From NCBI GenBank assembly GCA_027625215.1, contig JAQBWJ010000177.1, positions 1 to 5,788 on the forward strand: a stretch of 5,788 nt of DNA. Direction: 5' to 3'. This DNA comes from Candidatus Poribacteria bacterium (lineage in GTDB: Bacteria; Poribacteria; WGA-4E; GCA-2687025). Below the pieces are notes generated by a model, which saw only the letters and a list, made by a program, of their open reading frames with translations, had not been told where the DNA came from and ran no database searches. Shown one piece after another: positions 1 to 5,203 of the stretch; the stretch's first letter is position 1; each line of letters begins with the position of its first letter. A program made the translations under genes and the position numbers.

Positions 1-2
1 CC

Positions 3-38
3 GAGTTTGCGGACGCAATGAGCGAGAACATGGGGTAA
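3..38 (+). CDS. Possible 3' end of an upstream gene (11 residues)
   Basis: The frame starting at base 3 stays open from the window edge and stops at TAA (36-38). It reads EFADAMSENMG and its codons mostly end in G or C, like the real genes here. Frame 1 stops at base 21. The repeat-rich leader begins immediately after this stop, which fits a gene end followed by an intergenic spacer. The fragment is far too short to identify and could be chance. If real, it would be the gene directly upstream of the sdh operon, about 100 nt from sdhA. Confidence 0.35.
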   Translation, partial: EFADAMSENMG

Positions 39-41
39 GGG

Positions 42-126
42 CGAGAAGTGAGAACGAGGAGTGAGAAACGAGTTCCAAAAGGAACGCACAAATCTCACTC
101 CTCACCCCCTCACTCCTCACTTCTCG
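42..126. repeat. Polypurine/polypyrimidine inverted repeat in the sdhA leader
   Basis: An 11-bp perfect inverted repeat, CGAGAAGTGAG (42-52) against CTCACTTCTCG (116-126), forms the base. Inside it GAGGAGTGAG (56-65) is complementary to CTCACTCCTC at both 94-103 and 109-118. The right arm holds a 12-bp direct repeat, CTCACTCCTCAC (94-105 and 109-120), with a 15-bp period. A small apical hairpin GTTCC-AAAA-GGAAC sits at 72-85. The left arm is almost all purine and the right arm almost all pyrimidine. The structure ends where the sdhA ribosome binding site begins, so in RNA it would be a long imperfect hairpin in the 5' leader. It could be a dispersed intergenic repeat, a leader regulatory structure, or the end of the upstream transcript; the sequence alone does not decide. 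Confidence 0.75.
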
Positions 127-132
127 AAGGAG
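126..132 (+). promoter_or_regulatory. Ribosome binding site of sdhA
   Basis: GAAGGAG lies 6 nt before the ATG at 139 and selects it over an out-of-frame ATG at 135. The site directly abuts the 3' arm of the leader inverted repeat. CTCCT blocks in that arm (98-102 and 113-117) are complementary to AGGAG (128-132), so alternative pairing could mask it. That masking is an inference. Confidence 0.75.
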
Positions 133-138
133 ACATGA

Positions 139-1866
139 ATGGTTCAGCACGATGTGGTCATCGTGGGCGCGGGGCTCGCCGGGCAGTCGGCGGCGTTGGC
201 GGCGATGCGAGGCGGCGTCAAGGATGTGGCGCTCGTGTCGAAAGTGCATCCGGTGCGCTCCCACTCCGGCGCGGCTCAGGGCGGTATTGCGGCGGCGCTC
301 GGCAACTCTGATCCCGGCGACACGACCGAATCGCACGAGTTCGACACGATCAAAGGCGGCGACTACCTCGTCGATCAAGACGCCGCGACGATCATGACCG
401 AGTCCGCCCCCGACATGGTGTACGAACTCGAACACATGGGCGTCGTGTTCAGCCGCACGGCGGACGGCAAGATCGCCCAACGTCCCTTCGGCGGACACGC
501 CTACCCGCGCGCCTGCTACGCCGCCGACCGCACGGGTCACGCGCTGCTGCACGGGCTGTTCGAGCAGGTGATGAAACGCCGCGTCCGCATCTACTCCGAG
601 TGGTACATGGTGTCGTTGATCCTGAACGACCACCGAGCCGTCGGCGTCGTCGTGATGAACATCGACACGGGCGAAATCGACGTGATTCGCGGCAAGGCGA
701 TCATGTTTGCGACGGGCGGCTACGGTCGCGCGTTTCGCATCACGACGAACGCCTTCGCCAGCACAGGCGACGGGTTGATCGCGGCGTATCGAGCGGGCAT
801 CCCGGTCGAAGACGTGGAGTTCGTCCAGTTCCACCCGACGGGACTCTACCGTCACGGCATCTTGGCGTCGGAGGGCGCGCGCGGCGAAGGCGCGTACCTC
901 ATCAACGGCAAGGGTGAGCGGTTCATGGAGAAGTACGCGCCGGAGCGCATGGAACTCGCCCCGCGCGATATCGTCGCCCGCGCAGAACAGACTGAGATCG
1001 ACGAGGGGCACGGTGGCGAAGACGGCGGCGCGGTCTACCTCGACCTGCGGCATCTGGGGCGCGAGCGCATCATGGAGCGTTTGCCACAAATCCGCGAACT
1101 CGCCCGCGACTTTCTCGGACTCGATATGATCGAGAACCCGATCCCGATTCAGCCGACGGCTCACTACTCGATGGGCGGTGTCCCAACCAACCGCGACGGG
1201 CAGGTCGTCTACGACGAGAAGAACACCCCTATCGATGGGTTCTTCGCGGCGGGCGAAGGCGCGTGCGTGTCGGTTCACGGGGCGAACCGTCTCGGCACGA
1301 ATTCGTTGCTGGAAGCGACCGTTTACGGCAATCGAACGGGTCGCACCATCGCGCGGTACATCAAAGAGGGCTACCAAAGCGCGAATACCGATCCGGCGGT
1401 GTTCACCGACGCGCTCAAGAAAGCGACCGCCTATGTCGAGCGGATGCGTTCGATGGACGGACCCGAAAGCATCGGCGATATCCGCACGGAACTCAAAGAC
1501 GTGATGATGGACAAGTGCGGCGTCTACCGCGTCGAAAGCGAATTGACGGAACTGACGGGCGACCTCCGCGACCTGCGCGCCCGCTTCGACAACGCGAAAC
1601 TGACCGACAAGGGCAAGCGATTCAACACGGAACTGCTCGAAGCGATGGAGTTGGATCATCTGTTGGAACTGTCGGAAGCGATTGCGCTCGGCGCGTTGCA
1701 GCGCAAGGAGTCGCGCGGCGGGCACGCCCGAACGGACTACCCCGACCGCGACGACAAGAACTTCCTCCAGCACACGCTCGCCTATCGCAACGAAGACGGC
1801 ACGCCGAGCCTGAAATACAAGCCGGTGGTCATCACGAAGTATGAACCGAAGGAGAGGACGTACTAA
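139..1866 (+). CDS. sdhA: Succinate dehydrogenase / fumarate reductase flavoprotein subunit
   Basis: This catalytic subunit of complex II interconverts succinate and fumarate at a FAD. It has 575 residues, close to the usual 570-600. Seen: the dinucleotide-binding GAGLAG (10-15) at the N-terminus; RSHSGAAQGG with His42 at the position of the covalent-FAD histidine; FVQFHPTG (228-235, His232) and SEGARGEG (244-251) in the substrate site; PRD with Arg276 at the position of the catalytic proton-shuttle arginine; TAHYSMGG (His342) and HGANRLGTNSLLE (Arg384), which bind the dicarboxylate; and a C-terminal helical domain with SRGGHARTDYPDRDD (525-539). All key residues are present. The N-terminus has no twin-arginine signal, so the enzyme should face the cytoplasm, unlike the periplasmic MfrA of Campylobacter and Wolinella. 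The ATG at 139 follows a good ribosome binding site and puts GAGLAG in the normal place. It begins an sdhA-sdhB-sdhE cluster. Sequence cannot tell the dehydrogenase from the reductase direction. Confidence 0.96.
   Translation: MVQHDVVIVGAGLAGQSAALAAMRGGVKDVALVSKVHPVRSHSGAAQGGIAAALGNSDPGDTTESHEFDTIKGGDYLVDQDAATIMTESAPDMVYELEHMGVVFSRTADGKIAQRPFGGHAYPRACYAADRTGHALLHGLFEQVMKRRVRIYSEWYMVSLILNDHRAVGVVVMNIDTGEIDVIRGKAIMFATGGYGRAFRITTNAFASTGDGLIAAYRAGIPVEDVEFVQFHPTGLYRHGILASEGARGEGAYLINGKGERFMEKYAPERMELAPRDIVARAEQTEIDEGHGGEDGGAVYLDLRHLGRERIMERLPQIRELARDFLGLDMIENPIPIQPTAHYSMGGVPTNRDGQVVYDEKNTPIDGFFAAGEGACVSVHGANRLGTNSLLEATVYGNRTGRTIARYIKEGYQSANTDPAVFTDALKKATAYVERMRSMDGPESIGDIRTELKDVMMDKCGVYRVESELTELTGDLRDLRARFDNAKLTDKGKRFNTELLEAMELDHLLELSEAIALGALQRKESRGGHARTDYPDRDDKNFLQHTLAYRNEDGTPSLKYKPVVITKYEPKERTY
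1848..1857 (+). promoter_or_regulatory. Shine-Dalgarno-like tract for sdhB, at long spacing
   Basis: GAAGGAGAGG lies inside the end of sdhA, with 13 nt between its last base and the sdhB ATG at 1871; this is longer than usual. No in-frame start codon lies between them. The sdhA stop (1864-1866) is 4 nt before the sdhB start, so translational coupling may compensate. An ATG at 1841 in the sdhB frame would add ten residues (MNRRRGRTKI) that the family lacks, and this tract is downstream of it. Confidence 0.5.
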
Positions 1867-1870
1867 GATA

Positions 1871-2866
1871 ATGGCTGAAGTCACGTTCCGCATCGAGCGG
1901 TTCAACCCTGAAACCGACTCGGAGCCTCATTGGGAGGACTACACCTTCGAGCCGAAGCCGGGTTCAACGCTTCTCGACTGCATGAACCACATCAAATGGT
2001 ACATGGACGGCACGCTGACGTACCGCATGTCGTGCCGCAGCGCGATCTGCGGCTCCTGCGCGATGAAGGTCAACGGCGGCGGTCAGTTGGTCTGCAACGC
2101 GCAGTTGGACGACCATCTCGGCTGTCACGTTGAGGACGACCGCCTCATCACGGTCGAACCGCTCGGCACGTTCCCCGTCATCAAAGACCTCGTGACCGAC
2201 TTCACCCCCTTCTGGGAGCGGATGCACGCCGTCGAGCCGTACGTCAAAGGCACGGACTACGAAGACGGCGACAAAGAGACGCGCATGAGCCCGGACGACT
2301 TCTCGAAGATTGACCCGGCATCGACCTGTATCGCGTGCGGCGCGTGCTATTCGGAGTGCGTGTCGTTCGATATGGACAAGAAGTTCTTGGGACCCGCCGC
2401 GTTGGCGAAGGCGCAGCGCATCGTCCACGACACGCGCGACCACGAGACGCAGGAGCGCGTCGAGCGGTTGAGCGAAGAGGGCGGCATGTGGGACTGTTCC
2501 CACTGTTTCGCGTGCGTGCAGGCGTGTCCGAAGCCCGTGAAGCCGCTCTACCGCATCCTCGAACTGCGGCGCGAGGCGGACAAACTTGGCGTCCACGACA
2601 ACAACGGCTCGCGTCACGCGCGTGCGTTCGTGGACATCATCGAGGAGTCCGGCTGGTTGGATGAGGCGAAACTGCCGTTGAAGTCGGTCGGCTCGCTTCA
2701 AGAGATCATGACCGATCTCGTCCCGATGGGTATCAAGATGTGGCTGAAAAACAAGTATCGTCCCAACCCGTTCCACCTGCTGCCGGGAATGCACCATCCC
2801 GAAGTGCCGAAGATGAACGAGGTGACGAAGATCATCGAAAAGACGAAGCATTCGCACCAGAAGTAA
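1871..2866 (+). CDS. sdhB: Succinate dehydrogenase / fumarate reductase iron-sulfur subunit, type-E form with long C-terminus
   Basis: This subunit carries electrons from the SdhA flavin to the quinone-side subunit. With the ATG at 1871 it has 331 residues, against about 230-250 in ordinary SdhB. An N-terminal plant-type ferredoxin domain holds CX4CX2CX11C (Cys55, 60, 63, 75) for a [2Fe-2S] cluster. The C-terminal bacterial-ferredoxin-like domain holds CIACGACYSEC (Cys153, 156, 159, 163) and CSHCFACVQACP (Cys209, 212, 215, 219). Ordinary SdhB has a non-cysteine residue where Cys212 stands (Ile209 in E. coli SdhB), and there the third cluster is [3Fe-4S]. The added cysteine predicts a [4Fe-4S], as described for the Sulfolobus and Acidianus type-E enzymes. 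About 110 residues follow Cys219, where E. coli has about 22. This tail (NGSRHARAFVDIIEESGWLDEA from about 245, then a charged helical end) reminds me of HdrC-like proteins. The 4-nt gap to sdhA indicates one operon. The HdrB-like partner follows after a repeat. Confidence 0.95.
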   Translation: MAEVTFRIERFNPETDSEPHWEDYTFEPKPGSTLLDCMNHIKWYMDGTLTYRMSCRSAICGSCAMKVNGGGQLVCNAQLDDHLGCHVEDDRLITVEPLGTFPVIKDLVTDFTPFWERMHAVEPYVKGTDYEDGDKETRMSPDDFSKIDPASTCIACGACYSECVSFDMDKKFLGPAALAKAQRIVHDTRDHETQERVERLSEEGGMWDCSHCFACVQACPKPVKPLYRILELRREADKLGVHDNNGSRHARAFVDIIEESGWLDEAKLPLKSVGSLQEIMTDLVPMGIKMWLKNKYRPNPFHLLPGMHHPEVPKMNEVTKIIEKTKHSHQK

Positions 2867-2896
2867 CGGTCGATGAAGTTGTTGATTTGGTCTAGT

Positions 2897-2979
2897 CCGA
2901 CCCCTTCCTAACCTTCCCCTGCAAGGGGAAGGGACTTTTTCGCCTCCCCCTGAGGGGGAGGATTAAGGTGGGGGTTCGG
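2897..2979. repeat. Compound palindrome (two hairpins in inverted orientation) between sdhB and sdhE
   Basis: Outer arms CCGACCCC (2897-2904) and GGGGTTCGG (2971-2979) pair with one bulged T. They enclose two perfect hairpins: CCTTCCCCT-GCA-AGGGGAAGG (2912-2932) and CCTCCCCC-TGA-GGGGGAGG (2943-2961). The second half read on the minus strand follows the same plan as the first half read forward (ACCCC, then CCTWA, then a C-rich hairpin), so the element looks like two diverged copies facing each other. It has no coding capacity and I see no target-site duplication. Elements built like this are typical dispersed intergenic palindromes (REP/MITE-like) in environmental bacterial genomes; membership in a family is inferred, because only one copy is in the window. 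Confidence 0.75.
2912..2940 (+). terminator. Terminator-like hairpin plus T-run inside the sdh operon
   Basis: A 9-bp perfect GC-rich stem (2912-2920 with 2924-2932, loop GCA) is followed after GAC by TTTTT (2936-2940). This is the form of an intrinsic terminator for plus-strand transcripts leaving sdhB, and could reduce sdhE expression relative to sdhA and sdhB. It is also the left half of the compound palindrome, so the resemblance may be incidental. The 3-nt interval between stem and T-run and the interruption of an operon make strong termination uncertain. Confidence 0.35.
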
Positions 2980-3032
2980 TTCACCAAGCGTTCAGCATCG
3001 CGACGAATCAGTAGGAACGGAGCGCGTGAACG

Positions 3033-3986
3033 ATGGCGAGTCACGAACCGGAAGCGATCAAGGGGATGCCGGGCAAGCGATATGCGTTCTACCCCGGCTG
3101 CGTGTCCAAAGGCGCGTGCAAAGAGCTCAAGAAATCGACCGAGACGGTCTGTAAACATCTCGGCATCGAGTTGGACGAACTGAAAGAGGCGGCGTGCTGC
3201 GGCGCAGGCATCTCCGACGACGTGAACGAGGAGATGACCGACGCGCTGAACGCCCGCACGTTGGCGATGGCGGAGTCGCGCGGGCTGACGCTGCTGACGC
3301 AGTGCTCGACCTGTCAAGGCGTGCTGAACAAGATCAACAAAGAGCTCCAGCGCGACAAGAAGAAGCGAGACGCGATCAACGAAATCCTCGAAGACACGGG
3401 TTATCAGTACGACGGCACGGTCGAGGTGAAGCACCTGCTGTGGGTGTTGATCGACGAGGCGGAGTACGGGCTGTCGCGGCTGAAGGATCACGTCAAGAAC
3501 CCGTTGACCGGGTTGCGCGTTGCGCCGTTCTACGGGTGCTACATCCTACGCCCGTCGGACGATTTGGGGTTCGATCACCCCCACCGCCCGACCTCGCTGG
3601 ACGAGTTGATCTCCGCGCTCGGTGGCGAGCCTGTCGATTACAACGGCAAGTCGAAGTGCTGCGGGTTCCCAATCCAGTTCATGAACCCGAAGAACTCGTT
3701 TGCGATGGCGGGGACGCATCTGACCAGCGCGAAGAAGCAAGGTGCCGACACGATGGTGACGCCCTGCCCGCTTTGCCACCTCAATCTGGACGAGCGTCAG
3801 TCGGACGCGGCGAACGTGCTACAAGAACGCGGCAAGTTGTCGGGCAGCATTGACCTGCCCGTGCTGCATGTGCCTCAGTTGGTCGCCTTGGCGTTGGGTT
3901 ATACGCCGAAGCAACTCGACATGCAGACGCACATCGTCTCCACCAAGCACGTCGAGAATAAGCTGTCCGGTGTGGCGGCAGGCTAA
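3033..3986 (+). CDS. sdhE: HdrB-like CCG-domain subunit of type-E succinate dehydrogenase / fumarate reductase
   Basis: This is a homologue of heterodisulfide reductase subunit B that serves as the third subunit of type-E complex II in place of SdhC/SdhD. It is unrelated to the FAD assembly factor also called SdhE. It has 317 residues and two CCG domains, both with all cysteines. Domain 1 has Cys23, Cys55-Cys56-Gly and CSTC (91-94), spacing CX31CCX34CXXC. Domain 2 has Cys169, Cys209-Cys210-Gly and CPLC (245-248), spacing CX39CCX34CXXC. In methanogen HdrB each motif binds a non-cubane [4Fe-4S] cluster, so up to two are possible here. I see no transmembrane segment; the family is thought to touch the membrane through amphipathic surfaces and reduce or oxidise quinone. 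The ATG at 3033 follows AGGAACGGAG (3013-3022). Met12 (3066) is an alternative, just before the conserved YAFYPGC. A repeat separates it from sdhB. A role in thiol/disulfide chemistry, as in methanogen thiol:fumarate reductase, is possible but not shown. Confidence 0.9.
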   Translation: MASHEPEAIKGMPGKRYAFYPGCVSKGACKELKKSTETVCKHLGIELDELKEAACCGAGISDDVNEEMTDALNARTLAMAESRGLTLLTQCSTCQGVLNKINKELQRDKKKRDAINEILEDTGYQYDGTVEVKHLLWVLIDEAEYGLSRLKDHVKNPLTGLRVAPFYGCYILRPSDDLGFDHPHRPTSLDELISALGGEPVDYNGKSKCCGFPIQFMNPKNSFAMAGTHLTSAKKQGADTMVTPCPLCHLNLDERQSDAANVLQERGKLSGSIDLPVLHVPQLVALALGYTPKQLDMQTHIVSTKHVENKLSGVAAG

Positions 3987-4016
3987 TTGGATTAGGTTGT
4001 TCCGACGCGCCGAAAA

Positions 4017-4046
4017 TGAACCCGTTGAGAGCATCTTCGGGTTTCA
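4017..4046 (+). other. Imperfect hairpin downstream of sdhE
   Basis: TGAACCCG (4017-4024) can pair with CGGGTTTCA (4038-4046), leaving one bulged T and a 13-nt loop. It lies about 30 nt after the sdhE stop in the 129-nt gap before trxB. No T-run follows, so it is at best a weak transcript-end structure. I see no convincing -35/-10 pair for trxB in this gap, so whether trxB is cotranscribed with sdhE is open. Confidence 0.25.
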
Positions 4047-4102
4047 TCCGGTCAAAAGGGATCAATCGCGTGTCAGAATGACCATGCAACGGACTAGAGT
4101 GT

Positions 4103-4107
4103 AGGGA
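4103..4107 (+). promoter_or_regulatory. Ribosome binding site of trxB
   Basis: AGGGA lies 8 nt before the ATG at 4116 and supports that start; the protein then begins METRNVVIIGAGPAG, which is normal for the family. Confidence 0.6.
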
Positions 4108-4115
4108 ACGAAATT

Positions 4116-5057
4116 ATGGAAACGCGAAACGTCGTCATCATCGGCGCGGGACCTGCCGGGTACGCGGCGGGGCTGTACGCCGGACGCGCTCAGTTGGAAC
4201 CGCTCCTGTTGACGGGGCACACCATCGGCGGGCAGTTGTCGCTGACGCTCGATGTCGAAAACTATCCCGGCTATCCGGGCAAGGACGCCGCCGGGCTGAT
4301 CCAAACGCTGCAACAACAGGCGGAGGAGTTCGGCACGGAGGTTCGCGTCGATTACGTCACGTCGGTAGATCTGAAGTCGCACCCGTTCATCCTGAAAACG
4401 GAGTCGGGGAATGAGATCGCCGCGAAGTCGTTAATCATTGCGACGGGTTCCTCGCCGCGTACGATAGGCGTGCCGGGCGAGGAGCAGATCGGGCGAGGCG
4501 TCTCGTACTGCGCGACCTGCGACGGGTTCTTCTTCCGCGAGAAGCGCGTCATCGTCGTTGGCGGCGGGGACGCGGCGGTCGAGGAGGCGATGTTTTTGAC
4601 CCGGTTTGCGACGGAAGTGTTTATCGTCCACCGCCGCGACCAGTTGCGGGCGAACGTGACGATCCAAGAACGCGCCTTCAAAAATGACAAGATCAAGTTC
4701 ATCTGGAACTCGGTCGTGGAAGAAATCCTGTTGAAGGACGAGACGGGCGTGTACGCCGCGAATCTGAAAAACGTCGAGACGGGCGAGGTGACGCAGTTCC
4801 CGACGGACGGCGTGTTCATCTTCATCGGTCACACGCCGAACACGGCACTGTTCGAGGGGCAGTTGGAACTGGAAGACAACGGCTACCTCATCACCGACCG
4901 CTTGCAGCGCACGAGCGTCGAAGGCGTCTTCGCGGCGGGCGACGTGCAAGACCACATCTTCCGTCAGGCGATCACTTCGGCGGGAACGGGCGCGGCGGCG
5001 GCGATTGAGGCGGAGCGGTTCTTGGCGCATCTTGAGAATCGGTCGTACCCCGGTTAG
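4116..5057 (+). CDS. trxB: Thioredoxin reductase (NADPH), low-molecular-weight type
   Basis: A cytoplasmic flavoenzyme that reduces thioredoxin with NADPH. Its 313 residues match the usual 310-320 of the bacterial homodimeric type. Seen in order: FAD-binding GAGPAG (10-15); IGGQL (38-41) and a flavin-contacting segment ENYPGYP (49-54); ATG (109-111) at the FAD/NADPH domain junction; the redox-active CATC (132-135) followed by Asp136, the expected acid residue; GGGDAA (149-154) of the NADPH domain; HRRDQLRA (172-179), whose arginines are those that bind the NADPH 2'-phosphate in TrxB; and the C-terminal FAAGD (272-276) with RQAITSAGTG (283-292) for FAD. Nothing is missing or truncated. It lies 129 nt after sdhE on the same strand and ends before a bidirectional terminator. 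The link to the sdh genes may be only positional. NADPH specificity is inferred from the motif, since some TrxB-like proteins with altered motifs use other donors. Confidence 0.95.
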   Translation: METRNVVIIGAGPAGYAAGLYAGRAQLEPLLLTGHTIGGQLSLTLDVENYPGYPGKDAAGLIQTLQQQAEEFGTEVRVDYVTSVDLKSHPFILKTESGNEIAAKSLIIATGSSPRTIGVPGEEQIGRGVSYCATCDGFFFREKRVIVVGGGDAAVEEAMFLTRFATEVFIVHRRDQLRANVTIQERAFKNDKIKFIWNSVVEEILLKDETGVYAANLKNVETGEVTQFPTDGVFIFIGHTPNTALFEGQLELEDNGYLITDRLQRTSVEGVFAAGDVQDHIFRQAITSAGTGAAAAIEAERFLAHLENRSYPG

Positions 5058-5075
5058 GGGTCAAACGCGACCCTT
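5056..5075 (+). other. Small hairpin at the trxB stop codon
   Basis: AGGGGTC (5056-5062) pairs with GACCCTT (5069-5075), with one G-T pair and a 6-nt loop; the core is GGGTC/GACCC. It overlaps the trxB stop (5055-5057). It has no T-run and is minor next to the downstream terminator. Confidence 0.25.
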
Positions 5076-5121
5076 CGCCTTACTCCGAACGTTGTTTGTT
5101 GAAATCGGAAACACTGAGATG

Positions 5122-5156
5122 AAAGAGGGGCGGTGCTTCGTTGCGCCGCCCTCTTT
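5122..5156. terminator. Bidirectional intrinsic terminator between convergent trxB and argD
   Basis: The left arm 5122-5136 (AAAGAGGGGCGGTGC) and right arm 5143-5156 (GCGCCGCCCTCTTT) form a 14-bp stem with one bulged G (5130), one T-G pair and a TTCGTT loop. The stem begins with three A-T pairs, so the transcript ends in a U-rich tract in either direction (CTTTATTC on plus, CTTTCATC on minus). The position midway between two convergent genes fits termination of both trxB and argD. Confidence 0.85.
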
Positions 5157-5203
5157 ATTCGACAACTCATCGTCGCATGACGCCGCCAACAGTTGTGGTC
5201 GCG

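Noticed and set aside
48..311. Open frame starting in the leader repeat and overlapping the start of sdhA
   Set aside because: It is in a different frame from sdhA, begins inside the inverted repeat and is Arg/Gly-rich as expected for an out-of-frame reading of GC-rich coding DNA.
1841..1870. Earlier ATG for sdhB giving ten extra residues overlapping sdhA
   Set aside because: MNRRRGRTKI is not seen in the family as I know it, there is no ribosome binding site before 1841, and MAEVTFRIERF from 1871 is a normal SdhB start.
1964..2857. 297-codon open frame on the minus strand opposite sdhB
   Set aside because: It is a by-product of GC-rich codon usage antisense to sdhB, whose cluster motifs are unambiguous; the translated protein is rich in Arg, Val and Leu with no recognisable domain.
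2892..3491. 199-codon minus-strand open frame running from sdhE antisense into the palindrome
   Set aside because: Its end (TLILPLRGRRKSPFPLQGKVRKG) is just the translated palindromic repeat, a common false gene signature; the rest is antisense to the CCG domain of sdhE.
3987..4115. Possible promoter for trxB (TTGGAT at 3987-3992 with GAAAAT at 4012-4017)
   Set aside because: The spacing is 19 nt and both boxes are poor matches, so I cannot separate it from chance.
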